Assembly: GCF_040371085.1 (NCBI RefSeq)
Contig: NZ_JAMBMT010000001.1
Coordinates: 2,728,001-2,792,000 of the forward strand
Origin: Psychrobacter sp. AH5
GTDB taxonomy: Bacteria; Pseudomonadota; Gammaproteobacteria; Pseudomonadales; Moraxellaceae
DNA length: 64,000 nt
Direction: 5' to 3'
The notes beneath the pieces are model-generated. The model was not told the origin of the DNA. It searched no databases and saw only the letters and a program-made list of their open reading frames with translations. Positions 7,985 through 20,147 of this stretch are shown in pieces; position 1 is the first letter of the stretch, and the number at the start of each line of letters is the position of its first letter. The position numbers were made by a program, and so were the translations under genes.

Positions 7985-9175
7985 ATGATTGAACGTTTGC
8001 AGGCAACAGACCTACGCAATCTAAGCAAGGTTAGGCTACAAGCCGCTGCTTGTAACGTTATCATTGGACAAAATGGCAGCGGTAAAACCTCCTTATTAGA
8101 AGCTATATTTTTATTATCACGCGGCAAGAGCTTTCGTCATAGCCAACCTAAACGCTATATTCAGCATCATCAGCCATCGACTACCGTCCATGCACTTTTG
8201 AGTGATGGACGCACCTTGGCCATTCAAAAGCAGATTGATGCGACGACTATTTTACGTCTCAATCAAACTACGGTTTATAATCAAAGTATTCTTACTGAGC
8301 AGTTGCCCACTTTACTAATAGACCCCTCCTCAATGGATATGCTAGAGCAGGGTAGTGCTAGCCGTCGTCAGTTATTAGACTGGCTAGTGTTTCACATGAA
8401 ACCAGGATTTCATCCGCAATGGGTAGCTTATCAGCGTTTGCTAAAACAGCGTAACGCCTTACTTAAGCAAACCAATAGCTTGACCTCAGTACAGCTTGCT
8501 GAACTAAAATCTTGGGATCAAGGCATAGCCAATAATGCCGCTCTTATCCATCATTATCGTGAGCAAGTCTTTCTTGCTTGGCAGCCATATTTTGAACAAA
8601 GTATGACGCAGTTATTACCCGCTTATGCTGAACAAATCAGCTTGAGTTATAACGCTGGTTACGATACTACCATACCTTTAGATAAACAGCTGCAGGAGCG
8701 TCTGAGTCAAGATCTACAGCTAGGCTATACTCGTATTGGCAGTCATCGCGCAGATATTCATGTGCATTGGCGCTCTGAGAGTCATAATGATGATGATATC
8801 GCTAACAAAAGGGCCTCCTTAAAGGAGCAAGCGGCCAATGTGTTATCTCGGGGTGAAAAAAAGCTATTAATTACTGCTTTGCGTTTATCGCAGCTGCCGC
8901 TATTACTACATAGTAAATCAACCGAAAGCTTGTCTGAGCAATCTACAATAGCTGAGTCTAATATCACGCCAGTAGTGTTATTAGACGATATCACCGCTGA
9001 GCTTGATGATAGAGCGATAAAGATTTTGTTAGCAACTTTAGCACAGTTGCCTTGCCAAGTATTTATGACCAGCTTAACCGCTGATGTACTACCGATAGTC
9101 CAAAAATACTGGTCAAATTATAATACGTTTCACATGAAACAAGGTGAAATAACAAATTTTGATAGCGCTAATTAA
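7985..9175 (+). CDS. recF: DNA replication and repair protein RecF
   Basis: RecF is an SMC-like ATPase that, with RecO and RecR, loads RecA at gaps. From the ATG at 7985 the protein is 396 aa and starts MIERLQATDLRNL, matching the family. The reading frame is open 25 codons further upstream into dnaN, but those residues are not RecF-like. Walker A GQNGSGKT is at residues 28-35. The ABC signature LSRGEKKLL and Walker B VVLLDDITAELD lie near the C-terminus. Two parS-like sites are inside the gene: 8388-8403 and, at its 3' end, 9126-9141. Confidence 0.95.
   Translation: MIERLQATDLRNLSKVRLQAAACNVIIGQNGSGKTSLLEAIFLLSRGKSFRHSQPKRYIQHHQPSTTVHALLSDGRTLAIQKQIDATTILRLNQTTVYNQSILTEQLPTLLIDPSSMDMLEQGSASRRQLLDWLVFHMKPGFHPQWVAYQRLLKQRNALLKQTNSLTSVQLAELKSWDQGIANNAALIHHYREQVFLAWQPYFEQSMTQLLPAYAEQISLSYNAGYDTTIPLDKQLQERLSQDLQLGYTRIGSHRADIHVHWRSESHNDDDIANKRASLKEQAANVLSRGEKKLLITALRLSQLPLLLHSKSTESLSEQSTIAESNITPVVLLDDITAELDDRAIKILLATLAQLPCQVFMTSLTADVLPIVQKYWSNYNTFHMKQGEITNFDSAN
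8388..8403. promoter_or_regulatory. parS-like site inside recF
   Basis: TGTTTCACATGAAACC differs from the parS consensus at two positions. It is read in recF as the residues V-F-H-M-K-P. ParB binding is inferred. Confidence 0.5.
9126..9141. promoter_or_regulatory. parS-like site at the recF 3' end
   Basis: CGTTTCACATGAAACA keeps the core palindrome arms TTTCA/TGAAA with two differences from parS. It lies 34 bp before the recF stop. Confidence 0.5.
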
Positions 9176-9543
9176 ACTTATACTTTTAGATAAATAATTG
9201 TTTATTAATTTATCATATACTTATTAGTTAATATTATTGAAATTGACTCAGATATTTTATCAATAATCCTCATTTCTACTCTATTTATCCCTCTATTCAA
9301 CGCTTTATTTTAGGCTATTAGCTTTATTATCGATTAGCATCTGACATTCGCGATACTTTACAGTCATTAAGCTATAAATCACCAGTAAACAGTGACTTAG
9401 AGCCAAAAAAATGTTAAAATAATCCTTTATTTTTACCCTATTTTCAGCGATTATCTGACGTTCTTCTCTGTAGTGTTTTTGCAACTATCAAGTAATCTAT
9501 AGTTGGTCAAAATACTGTCGATATAAAATATTAATAGCGCTAA

Positions 9544-9569
9544 TTAGCACTGTTAGTTATTAGTGCTAA
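9544..9569. promoter_or_regulatory. CIRCE-like inverted repeat upstream of gyrB
   Basis: Perfect 8-bp arms TTAGCACT (9544-9551) and AGTGCTAA (9562-9569) are separated by 10 bp. They lie about 85 bp before gyrB within a 479-bp intergenic region (9176-9654) that otherwise shows no gene. The arms equal the outer part of the HrcA operator CIRCE (TTAGCACTC-N9-GAGTGCTAA), but the spacing is one base shorter and the inner C/G pair is missing. Operator or 5'-UTR hairpin are both possible. Confidence 0.45.
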
Positions 9570-9645
9570 GTGGAGTGTGGGACAACGTTACAGTACGATA
9601 TTTAACCGTAAGCGTACTGCTATTAGCTGATTACGGCTTGATTAA

Positions 9646-12324
<2,679 letters not shown>

Positions 12325-12354
12325 CTCTTTAAAATATAGGTTTATAATAAAAGT

Positions 12355-12380
12355 CATCTTGCTAGCAAGGTGGTTTTTTT
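12355..12380 (+). terminator. Rho-independent terminator after gyrB
   Basis: A stem CATCTTG / CAAGGTG (one G-U) with loop CTAG is followed by eight T. The T-run ends exactly where a parS-like site begins. Confidence 0.8.
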
Positions 12381-12396
12381 TGTTTCATGTGAAACC
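12381..12396. promoter_or_regulatory. parS-like site after gyrB
   Basis: TGTTTCATGTGAAACC has two differences from parS. It starts directly after the T-run of the gyrB terminator and 25 bp before the next gene. Confidence 0.55.
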
Positions 12397-12420
12397 TTAA
12401 TCGATAGTAAGGATATATTT

Positions 12421-13914
12421 ATGCTAGATGCAGAACAAAAGCAAGCTTTGGCCAAATTGCCGAAAGCCACGTTAGTTAATTTTGTTGCTGAAGTACAAGG
12501 CGTAGATAAGCTATTGGATAAAAAGATAGAACGGCTGCTGCTACAATCTGATACGCCAAAGCTAATAAAAAAGCTGACTTCTAACTTAAAAGGTCTACGT
12601 CGTCGCCATGCATTCGTCGAATATTGGAAAGTTAGTGAGTTTGTCACAGAATTGCAGTATTTATCTGATGATATTATGACGCTATATCCTGAACAGGTAG
12701 AGTCTTGTCTAAACTTGCTTGAGTTATTTATAGAGTCGAGTAATAGTAGCTTGCAGCGCTGCGAAGACAGTAGTGAGGTCGCTAGGGTTTATAGAAGTGC
12801 TGCACAGTCTTGGCTAATGGTCGCAAGTAGTTGCTATAGCCAAGAAAAAACAACTGTGCCAGTCGATGAACAAGACATCTTAAGTCAAGCTTGGCAGTCG
12901 AGAGTTAAGACACTCATTGATGACAATGACTACGGGTTTGGTCATATCTATGGTACTAAAGAAGCGTTAATCGAGGGCATCAATGAGCTGTTATCAGAGT
13001 CTGAAATATCAGAGCTTATTAATGACTATAAGCAGTATTATGAAAGCTTGTTTGAACCAGATTTATCAGCAGATAAAGAGGCTCAATCGTTGAGGTCATC
13101 ACATAGTCATAATAGAGCCAATCATCAAGAAAAACGTAAAACAGAAGTGACGCTTGTAGGTTTAGTCAAAGCATTAAGTAATGTCGCTATATTTGAGAAA
13201 GTATATTTACGGATTTATCCTAAAGACTCTATGGCCTTAGCGCAGTTAAATGAGCTATTAACGTTCATGGTCGATAACCAAGCTTATGAGATAGCAGAGC
13301 AATATCTGAGTGAAGTCTGGCAGAGTCGTAATAAGCGCGAGCAATTACAACGCTTGGACTGGCTAAGCGAGATTCAGCGCTTAAAAGGGGAGACTCAAGC
13401 ACAAATACAAACACTTAAAGAAGCGTTTGAGCTGCATGCGTCGCCACAAAGACTAAAGTCAATAATGGCTATTGCCAGTCCCGCTGAGCAGGCAAAACTA
13501 CGTAAATTGGCTTACCAGCTAGTAGAACAACAGTCAGATATTATCTTGGCCGTAACATTATTATTAGAGATAGGGGAGACTAAGCTTGCCAATCAAGTTG
13601 CGGTGACGCGTCATCTTGAGTTTGTCGATATTCATTATGAAACGCTTACCCGCTTGCTCAAAGAGCTACCTGATGATACCTACCTTATACGAGTGATCAT
13701 CTACCGTAGCCTACTTAGTGATATCTTAGATAATGGGCGTAGTAAAGCTTATGGACACGCGGCTCGCTACTATAAAAAGCTATTACCAATGGACTTTACC
13801 ATTAGTAGAGGTCAAGCAGGTTACAATGGATTGGCGAGCCATCAACAATACACAGCGGAACTCATGCAAAAACATGGTAAAAAATATAGCTTTTGGGAGC
13901 GGATAGAGGACTAA
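12421..13914 (+). CDS. DUF6880-like helical repeat protein
   Basis: A 497-residue soluble, helix-rich protein with no catalytic motif that I recognise. The N-terminus (LPKATLVNFVAEV...KKIERLLL) and the C-terminal block (AARYYKKLLP, then H-Q-x-Y-x-x-x-L-x-x-x-HGKKYSFW) match the pattern of DUF6880, a family of unknown function. The ATG at 12421 has a good Shine-Dalgarno (AAGGAT, about 12409); the frame extends 17 codons upstream, but that stretch overlaps the gyrB terminator and a parS site, so the downstream start is chosen. The family call is from memory of the motif pattern. Confidence 0.75.
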   Translation: MLDAEQKQALAKLPKATLVNFVAEVQGVDKLLDKKIERLLLQSDTPKLIKKLTSNLKGLRRRHAFVEYWKVSEFVTELQYLSDDIMTLYPEQVESCLNLLELFIESSNSSLQRCEDSSEVARVYRSAAQSWLMVASSCYSQEKTTVPVDEQDILSQAWQSRVKTLIDDNDYGFGHIYGTKEALIEGINELLSESEISELINDYKQYYESLFEPDLSADKEAQSLRSSHSHNRANHQEKRKTEVTLVGLVKALSNVAIFEKVYLRIYPKDSMALAQLNELLTFMVDNQAYEIAEQYLSEVWQSRNKREQLQRLDWLSEIQRLKGETQAQIQTLKEAFELHASPQRLKSIMAIASPAEQAKLRKLAYQLVEQQSDIILAVTLLLEIGETKLANQVAVTRHLEFVDIHYETLTRLLKELPDDTYLIRVIIYRSLLSDILDNGRSKAYGHAARYYKKLLPMDFTISRGQAGYNGLASHQQYTAELMQKHGKKYSFWERIED

Positions 13915-14010
13915 ATGAGCTTAAAATCTGTTAACCGTTTACCAACAATCACTATCAATGCCATGGTCAAGTACTGGACAAAGATTAATGTTTCACGTGA
14001 AACAAAGTAA
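13915..14010 (+). CDS. Possible 31-aa small ORF containing a parS site
   Basis: The ORF begins on the base after the DUF6880-like gene's stop and encodes 31 residues ending NVSRETK. The last residues are the parS sequence itself read in frame. It has no visible Shine-Dalgarno of its own beyond possible coupling. It may be non-coding; it is listed because the spacing is tight and the frame is intact. Confidence 0.15.
   Translation: MSLKSVNRLPTITINAMVKYWTKINVSRETK
13989..14004. promoter_or_regulatory. parS: Perfect parS site upstream of mntP
   Basis: TGTTTCACGTGAAACA, an exact 16-bp match to the bacterial parS consensus, lies 24 bp before mntP and about 9 kb from oriC. Confidence 0.85.
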
Positions 14011-14027
14011 AAATAAGCAGAGAATAA

Positions 14028-14657
14028 ATGATCGAAGTTATATTACTAGCTATCGCTTTAGCTATGGATGCGTTTGCAGTATCGATAGGGCTAGGAGCTA
14101 AATCAGTAAACAGGTTGCAAGATGAAGGGCGAAAAAACCTACGTCATTTAGCAATATATAGCGCATTATACTTTGGGGTAGCGCAGGGGGGAATGCCACT
14201 TTTTGGCTACTTATTAGGAGCGGTATTGTTAGGTTGGCTCGCTACAGCTGCGCCTTGGATCGGCGGCAGTATTCTTATCATATTAGGCGGAAAAATGCTT
14301 TATGAAGTGTTTTTAATCGATAATAAAGGCAGGGCAGACGACAACGAAAACACTATGCGAGCAGATGCGCAAACAAGCGCTCAAGTGTTTGACTCGTATA
14401 AAACTATTAACCATAAAACTATGTTTACGCTAGCGATAGCTACTAGTATTGATGCGATGGCAGCAGGCTTTACGCTTAATTTACTATCTATGAATGCTTG
14501 GTTAGCCTGTTTACTTATTGCACTTATTACAGCCGCTTTTAGCTGGTTAGGAGTCTATCTTGGTAACCGTTCAGGAACTTGGCTTGAGGACAAAGCCGAA
14601 GCTTTAGGCGGTATAGTACTTATCACTATAGGCCTAAAAGTAATGTTCTTTAGTTAA
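14028..14657 (+). CDS. mntP: Manganese efflux pump MntP
   Basis: An inner-membrane Mn(II) exporter of the DUF204/YebN family. The 209 residues contain six hydrophobic segments. Each half has the conserved Asp motif, [10 protein letters not shown] (residues 12-21) and the related SIDAMAAGF in the second half, indicating an internal duplication. A short hydrophilic loop rich in D/N sits between the halves (about 100-130). The upstream gap is only 113 bp and shows no yybP-ykoY riboswitch that I can see. Confidence 0.92.
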   Translation: MIEVILLAIALAMDAFAVSIGLGAKSVNRLQDEGRKNLRHLAIYSALYFGVAQGGMPLFGYLLGAVLLGWLATAAPWIGGSILIILGGKMLYEVFLIDNKGRADDNENTMRADAQTSAQVFDSYKTINHKTMFTLAIATSIDAMAAGFTLNLLSMNAWLACLLIALITAAFSWLGVYLGNRSGTWLEDKAEALGGIVLITIGLKVMFFS

Positions 14658-14721
14658 TTAAGCCAAATTACTTTTTACCGCTAAAAAAAGACCACACTAT
14701 ATATAATTAGAGCAGTCCTTT

Positions 14722-14737
14722 TGTTTCACGTGAAACT
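14722..14737. promoter_or_regulatory. parS: parS site between mntP and rlmF (first)
   Basis: TGTTTCACGTGAAACT differs from consensus only at the last base. It is one of two sites 27 bp apart in the convergent mntP-rlmF gap. Confidence 0.8.
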
Positions 14738-14764
14738 TAAGTTAGAAGTTTTTTATATTCGCTA

Positions 14765-14780
14765 GGTTTCATGTGAAACA
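14765..14780. promoter_or_regulatory. parS-like site between mntP and rlmF (second)
   Basis: GGTTTCATGTGAAACA has two changes from consensus and sits beside the site at 14722. Confidence 0.55.
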
Positions 14781-14800
14781 TAATAAATAATTTATTAAAA

Positions 14801-15847
14801 CTATTCAGCTTCATCCATAGTAAAACGCCATGCCAAGACGCGGGTATTTTTTTGGCCTTGGCTCATCTCGATAATGCGCATCTGCGCCACATCTAGTTGC
14901 TTCAACAATAGCTGTAAAGGTTTAACGTTTTCTGACTTAGATACTAACGATGTAAACCAGCCCACGTGCTCAGCAAAGTCTTTGCTCTCTTTGATCATCT
15001 TTGTCAAAAAAGCAATCTCGCCGCCATCGCTCCACAGCTCTTTATGCTGACCACCAAAGTTTAGGTTTTGCGCGGCATTGCCGGATTTGGTGGAATGACG
15101 ACTGATTTGCGGGCTGTCATTTTTGCCGCGATGTCGTTGCAGGTTATGCTGCTTACGGCTATTGGCCTGCATAGCTTCTTCAAGCGAAGCATGAAAAGGC
15201 GGATTACAAACCACTACATCAAAATAATCTTGACGACCAATGATATTTTTGAAAATAAATTTTGGTTCAGGTTGTAGCTTAACTTTGATCGCGCCTTTAA
15301 GCTTCGGGTTGGCTTGACTAATCACGCTTGCCGTATTGACGGATACTGGGTCAATGTCGCTAGCGGTAAAGCGCCAACCGTAGCTTTGACTACCGATAAT
15401 AGGGTAGATAGCACTCGCACCCGTGCCGATATCAAGCGCATGAATATCTTTGCCCGTGGGCGGCGTATTATCTTTATGGGCATGAGTGGTTTGAGCTAAC
15501 AAATCTGCAATATAGTGAATATAATCCGCGCGTCCCGGTATCGGTGGACACAGATAGCCTTCCGGAATATCCCAAAACTTCACACCATAATAATGCGCGA
15601 GTAGCGCTTGATTTAGCGTCCGCACTGCTACAGCATCAGAGAAATTGATGGTCGGCTCGCCCTTAGGATTAGTAATGGTATGCTTGGCAAGCTCAGGTAA
15701 AGCGCGGGTCAATACCGCAAAGTCATAGCGGCCCTGATGCGGATTGCGCGGATGTAATTGTCCTAATTTTTTTGCGGTGGCAGGCGAGCGGTTTCGATGC
15801 TGACTGTTAGGCTTAGGAGAGTAATTACTAGATGTGGGTTTGCTCAT
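14801..15847 (-). CDS. rlmF: 23S rRNA (adenine(1618)-N(6))-methyltransferase RlmF
   Basis: A SAM-dependent methyltransferase placing m6A at position 1618 of 23S rRNA. The 348-aa product has a basic N-terminal tail rich in K/R/S/H with [13 protein letters not shown], the SAM motif [15 protein letters not shown], the amino-methyltransferase motif CNPPFHAS, and [16 protein letters not shown], all characteristic of RlmF/YbiN. It is transcribed with the LysE-type gene 65 bp upstream, with no terminator seen between them. Confidence 0.93.
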   Translation of the reverse strand: MSKPTSSNYSPKPNSQHRNRSPATAKKLGQLHPRNPHQGRYDFAVLTRALPELAKHTITNPKGEPTINFSDAVAVRTLNQALLAHYYGVKFWDIPEGYLCPPIPGRADYIHYIADLLAQTTHAHKDNTPPTGKDIHALDIGTGASAIYPIIGSQSYGWRFTASDIDPVSVNTASVISQANPKLKGAIKVKLQPEPKFIFKNIIGRQDYFDVVVCNPPFHASLEEAMQANSRKQHNLQRHRGKNDSPQISRHSTKSGNAAQNLNFGGQHKELWSDGGEIAFLTKMIKESKDFAEHVGWFTSLVSKSENVKPLQLLLKQLDVAQMRIIEMSQGQKNTRVLAWRFTMDEAE

Positions 15848-15912
15848 AATAGTGGGCTATAAAGTCTGAAGATAGCCGACTAGTTTAGCAGATTTCATTG
15901 AGGGCAAAGTGC

Positions 15913-16587
15913 TTATCGGCTGCGCAAAATTAGATTTAAGCCTAATATAATCATTGCGCTACCCAATACGCGGTCTATCCAGTGCTCAAAACGCCGAAAA
16001 CGTTTGAGGATTGCCGGAATAGAGAGCAGCATAACAACGGTGCTAAACCATGTCATCTGTAATATCATCATCCATACGCCATAAATCGTTAGTTGCCAAA
16101 GCGGAATATCAGGCGACAACACGAGCGTAAATATCGCCACAAAATAAACAGGCGCCTTGGGATTAAACACGTTACAAAAAAAACCTCGGCGTAGGGTCGC
16201 GATAGTCGATTCATGACTAGATAAGGCCGATTTTTTGGCATTAGCGGTTTGAGTATGTATAGCAGTTGGCATAGGACTAGCTGAGTCAGCGACCGCTTTG
16301 GATTTGGCATTAATTCCTTGCCAGCCAAGATAAAGCAAATACGCGCCGCCTAACCATTTGATAGCTGTCAGTAGTGGCTGCGAATGCGCGATAACAGTCG
16401 CTAGTCCCAGCACAGAATAGATGATATGAACCGATAACCCTAAAGTAATGCCTAAGCTGCAAAGCAAACCAGTGCGCCGACCCTTGGTCAAAGTTTCACG
16501 TGAAACAAGAACAAAGTCAGGGCCAGGCGAGGCCGCTGCTAATAAATGTACACTACTGATAAGCAAAAATCCGTGCCAAAATTCCAT
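15913..16587 (-). CDS. LysE/RhtB family amino-acid exporter
   Basis: A 224-residue integral membrane protein with about six hydrophobic segments and the family's N-terminal signature AAASPGPDFVLV (about residues 18-29). LysE/RhtB proteins export amino acids or related metabolites; the substrate cannot be read from sequence. A parS site at 16492-16507 overlaps codons for V-S-R-E-T just after the signature. A hydrophilic loop of about 35 residues (S/T/K-rich) separates the two halves. Confidence 0.88.
   Translation of the reverse strand: MEFWHGFLLISSVHLLAAASPGPDFVLVSRETLTKGRRTGLLCSLGITLGLSVHIIYSVLGLATVIAHSQPLLTAIKWLGGAYLLYLGWQGINAKSKAVADSASPMPTAIHTQTANAKKSALSSHESTIATLRRGFFCNVFNPKAPVYFVAIFTLVLSPDIPLWQLTIYGVWMMILQMTWFSTVVMLLSIPAILKRFRRFEHWIDRVLGSAMIILGLNLILRSR
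16492..16507. promoter_or_regulatory. parS: parS site inside the LysE-type gene
   Basis: AGTTTCACGTGAAACA differs from consensus only at the first base. It is coding, read as V-S-R-E-T. Confidence 0.75.
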
Positions 16588-16761
16588 GTTAAATACTCGC
16601 TAAACCATTAGTTTTAGGCAAATCGCACAATAGTGGCAGTTATTACAAACGTGATCAACTGGTCTAAGCTTTTATTTTTCGCCTTGTGTAATAGCGTGGG
16701 TATGTCTATATTAAAAGTCAGTAGTATTACCCTAAAAGAAATTAAATCACACAATCTTGCC

Positions 16762-16877
16762 GTAGGGTGCGGTTAGTTTTATTAAGTTTTCACAAAGAAC
16801 GAAGATAAAACGTAACCCACCATTTTATAGTTTCACGACATTAAACGGTGGGTTACGCTGCGCTAACCACACCTTAC
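16762..16877. repeat. Dispersed palindromic repeat, family R1, copy 1
   Basis: A 116-bp element has inverted ends (GTAGGGTGCGGTTAG and, complemented, GTAAGGTGTGGTTAG) and an inner palindrome ACGTAACCCACC / GGTGGGTTACG. A second copy lies at 58609-58723. No ORF is inside, consistent with a MITE-like or REP-like element. It fills most of the 315-bp gap before the crotonase gene; the rest of that gap shows nothing further. Confidence 0.75.
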
Positions 16878-16902
16878 AAAACTAAGTATAAAGGATCAAG
16901 CC

Positions 16903-17703
16903 ATGACCACTAAAGATAACAGTACAGACAACCGCATCACCTTTGAGACCGACGGCACTATCTGCCTTATTGGCCTTAACCGTGCTGATAAACGCAATGC
17001 CTTTGATAGCCTTATGATTAAGCAGTTATCCGAAGCATTAACACGCTATGAAAACGATGATAATCTGCGCTGTGCGTTAATCTTTGCTCATGGTGAGCAT
17101 TTTACCGCAGGCCTTGATCTTATGGAGCTACAAGATAAATGGGATAAAGGCGCGTTTGAATTTAACGATGACGAGATCGATCCGTGGGGTATCGGCGGTA
17201 AGCTGCGCACTAAACCTGTGGTGGTGGCGATACAAGGCACTTGCTTTACCGCCGGTATTGAGCTGATGCTTAATAGTGATGTGGTGATAGCTAGCGATAA
17301 CTGCAACTTTGCGCAGATGGAAGTGCAGCGCGGTATCATGCCGTTTGGCGGCGCAACGGTCAGGTTTGTCGCCGCAGCAGGTTGGCAAAAAGCCATGCCG
17401 TACTTATTAACAGGCAAAAACTTCGATGCAAAAACCGCGGATAAGCTCGGTATCGTTAGTGAAGTGGTTGCCAATGGCGAGGAGTACGAGCGCGCAATGA
17501 CTATCGCCAAAGAGATTTGTAGCGCTGCACCGCTTGGAGTAAAAGGGCTACTATCCTCAGCACAAGATGCTAGTCGTAATGGCGCAAAAGTCGCATTAGC
17601 TAATATTCACGGCTATCTACCGCATTTGTTCCATTCAGAAGATGCAAAGGAGGGCGCAATGGCGATGGTGGAGCGCCGCGCCGCTGAGTTTAAGGGACGT
17701 TAA
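16903..17703 (+). CDS. Crotonase/enoyl-CoA hydratase family protein
   Basis: A 266-residue crotonase-fold protein acting on acyl-CoA thioesters. Visible are the CoA-binding start LNRADKRNAF, the first oxyanion-hole region GEHFTAGLDL and the second, AIQGTCFTAGIELML. The residue set does not let me separate hydratase from isomerase activity. Start ATG at 16903 follows AAGGATC with good spacing. It stands alone between repeat R1 and the AEC transporter, with only an 82-bp gap downstream. Confidence 0.88.
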   Translation: MTTKDNSTDNRITFETDGTICLIGLNRADKRNAFDSLMIKQLSEALTRYENDDNLRCALIFAHGEHFTAGLDLMELQDKWDKGAFEFNDDEIDPWGIGGKLRTKPVVVAIQGTCFTAGIELMLNSDVVIASDNCNFAQMEVQRGIMPFGGATVRFVAAAGWQKAMPYLLTGKNFDAKTADKLGIVSEVVANGEEYERAMTIAKEICSAAPLGVKGLLSSAQDASRNGAKVALANIHGYLPHLFHSEDAKEGAMAMVERRAAEFKGR

Positions 17704-17785
17704 AGGTTTGCATTGGTATTCATGACCAGATTAATTGACTATAATTGCCTCTTTATATTAAGGCCTATAAGGGGCGATCTGTACC

Positions 17786-18733
17786 ATGTTAGACATCCTT
17801 AACATTACCGCCCCTATCTTTATTATTATTGCGCTTGGCTATTTATCTGTACGTCTCAAAGCCATTAATCCTAAGCACGCTAAAGGTATGGGTAGTTTGG
17901 TGCTAAATATTGCGCTGCCCGCACTCATGTTTAACGCCATCGCTGGCACGCCTTTTCAACAAGTTATCATACCGCATTATCTATTTACCTATGGTCTGGG
18001 TTCAATCATGGCCTTTATCGTAGGTATCGTGCTAACCAAAGCGATCTGGCGACAAGATAATATTTCAGCCGCGCTAAATTCCACCGCCCTGTCATTCTCT
18101 AATAGCGCTTTTATCGGCTATGCGGTGGTATCTATGGTCATCGGCTCTAGCAAAGCCGCCGCCTACTTATCCATGGGTGTGATTATAGAGAACCTGCTGA
18201 TCTTACCGCTACTATTTATCATCGCTGAGATGAACCCTAATTCTAATAAGTCTGTCGCTAGTATTCTATTCGGTATCGGTAAAAACCTCACTCGTAACCC
18301 GCTTATTATCGCTTTAGTCGTCAGCGTCACTTTCTCTATTTCCAGTATTCCTATACCGCAAGTGGCCGCCCAAACGGCGAAGATCCTCACCGGCGCGGCG
18401 GCTCCTGTAGCGCTGTTTGTGATCGGTATGAGCCTATACGGTCTAGAGCTAAAAGGCGATCTAGCCAAAATCACGACTATCGGCTTAGGTAAATTGCTGC
18501 TACATCCGCTACTGATCTTGCTCGCTTTCACTCTGGTTCCGGGCGCTACCATACAAGGCAAATATGTAGCTCTGCTATTCGCTTCAGCGCCCGTGTTCTC
18601 AACCATCGCGATCATCGGTCAGCATTATGGCTTAGTGCAGCGTATGTCTGCGGTGGTGATTATCTCAACCATCGGCTCGTTCTTTAGTATGAGTGCAGTG
18701 CTGATCTATTGGCAGATGACGGTTGGGTTTTAG
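17786..18733 (+). CDS. AEC (auxin efflux carrier) family transporter
   Basis: A 315-residue membrane protein with about ten hydrophobic segments, beginning MLDILNITAPIFIIIALGYLSVR, typical of the Mem_trans/AEC family. Characteristic helix-break residues occur in LVLNIALPALMFNAI and GAAAPVALFVIGMSLYG. Bacterial members transport malate, malonate and other organic acids or amino acids; the substrate here is unknown. Confidence 0.88.
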   Translation: MLDILNITAPIFIIIALGYLSVRLKAINPKHAKGMGSLVLNIALPALMFNAIAGTPFQQVIIPHYLFTYGLGSIMAFIVGIVLTKAIWRQDNISAALNSTALSFSNSAFIGYAVVSMVIGSSKAAAYLSMGVIIENLLILPLLFIIAEMNPNSNKSVASILFGIGKNLTRNPLIIALVVSVTFSISSIPIPQVAAQTAKILTGAAAPVALFVIGMSLYGLELKGDLAKITTIGLGKLLLHPLLILLAFTLVPGATIQGKYVALLFASAPVFSTIAIIGQHYGLVQRMSAVVIISTIGSFFSMSAVLIYWQMTVGF

Positions 18734-18875
18734 AGCGTAACGACCCAAAGTAGTGAGATGACTTTTAAGCGACTAGCAATCTTTCTATTGATGCTATACG
18801 CTAAATAGTGCCAAAACTCCAAATACCTATAATAAAAACCAAATTCTGCCAAAGCCATAATCAAGGAGACTAACA

Positions 18876-20039
18876 GTGCAATACCACTTTGATGAAATCA
18901 TCGATAGACGCGGTACAGGTTCGATCAAATGGCATTATAGTGATGGCACTATCCCGCTATGGGTCGCCGATATGGACTTTAAAGCGGCGCAGCCTATCTT
19001 GGCTAGCGTACAGCGGGTGGTGGAACACGGTATCTTGGGTTATACCAAACCAACTGCGGCTTTGTATGAGGCGATTATTAATTGGCACGGCAGTCGCTAT
19101 AATTTGCAGCTAGATAAAGAAAACATCCTATTCTCGCCGGGCGTGGTGCCAAGCCTCGCGCTAATGATGCACATCTTTACTGAGGCAGGCGATGCGATAC
19201 TGGTCAATGATCCTATTTATACGCCGTTTATGACTAAGGTTGAGCAAAATGGTCGCGCGCTTGTGATGTCAGCGCTAAAGGAAGTCGACGGAAAATATCA
19301 GCTAGATCTAAAAGATATCGAAGCTAAAATTATCAAGCATCAAGTAAAGCTATATTTGCTATGCAACCCGCATAATCCGGGCGGGCGCGTGTGGATGAGG
19401 GAAGAGTTAAAGGCACTACTTGCACTGTGTAAAAAGTACAATGTCGCGATTGTCAGTGATGAGATTCATCAAGATTTAACGTTAAATGGTCATACGTTTA
19501 CGCCTTTGTTAAAGCTAGCAGAAGCAGCAGGTTACAAGCATAACGTCGTCAGCCTGACCTCGATGACCAAAACCTTTAACGTAGCCGGTATCAAAGGCTC
19601 GATGATCTTTGCTAAAGATGAGACATTACTGAAAAAAATCAGCCAGCAGCAGCAGTTAAATGACGAGTATGAGCTGAATTTATTTGCCTATACCGTGATG
19701 CAAAGCGCTTATGAACAGGGCGGAGAGTGGCTTGAGCAGGTGCTGGCCTATATCGAAAACAATATCGAGATTACGATAGATTTCTTGGCAGGGCATCTGC
19801 CAGATATCAAGGTGATGCGCCCTGAGGCGTCGTATTTGATTTGGCTGGACTGCTCGGCATACGGTGAGGACAATCAGGCGCTTTATGACAAACTACGAGC
19901 CGCTAAAGTTGAGCTAAACTCGGGTATTAAATACGGCAGCGAGGGACATCTAAAAATGCGTATCAATGTGGCGTGTCCTGAGGCGCTGCTGTGTGAGGGG
20001 TTAGATCGGGTTTATGCGGCTTTTAGGGGTGAGGTTTGA
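18876..20039 (+). CDS. PatB/MalY family PLP-dependent C-S lyase / aminotransferase
   Basis: A fold-type I PLP enzyme of 387 residues, related to cystathionine beta-lyases PatB and MalY. The GTG start at 18876 is supported by AAGGAG (18863-18868) 7 nt upstream. Motifs: N-terminal WVADMDF, CNPHNPGGRVW, the DEIH aspartate, and the PLP lysine K232 in SMTKTFNVAG. The family cleaves carbon-sulfur bonds (cystathionine, cysteine) and sometimes transaminates. No sulfur-metabolism partner lies next to it. Confidence 0.9.
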   Translation: MQYHFDEIIDRRGTGSIKWHYSDGTIPLWVADMDFKAAQPILASVQRVVEHGILGYTKPTAALYEAIINWHGSRYNLQLDKENILFSPGVVPSLALMMHIFTEAGDAILVNDPIYTPFMTKVEQNGRALVMSALKEVDGKYQLDLKDIEAKIIKHQVKLYLLCNPHNPGGRVWMREELKALLALCKKYNVAIVSDEIHQDLTLNGHTFTPLLKLAEAAGYKHNVVSLTSMTKTFNVAGIKGSMIFAKDETLLKKISQQQQLNDEYELNLFAYTVMQSAYEQGGEWLEQVLAYIENNIEITIDFLAGHLPDIKVMRPEASYLIWLDCSAYGEDNQALYDKLRAAKVELNSGIKYGSEGHLKMRINVACPEALLCEGLDRVYAAFRGEV

Positions 20040-20147
20040 CCTGAATTACTATTGAGAAAATAATTATTTTAAATCGCCTACTAAATATCTACTCGCTTTA
20101 TAATTAGCCAAACTTATAGCTAAATCTTCATTAAAAAAGGTGCTCCA

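Noticed and set aside
13915..14027. yybP-ykoY Mn riboswitch before mntP
   Set aside because: The gap is only 113 bp and no conserved aptamer pattern was found; it holds a parS site and a doubtful 31-codon ORF.
17088..17510. 140-codon minus-strand open frame
   Set aside because: Antisense to the crotonase gene, no Shine-Dalgarno and no recognisable protein features.
18163..18615. 150-codon minus-strand open frame
   Set aside because: Antisense to the AEC transporter, whose membrane-protein codon pattern explains the open complementary frame.
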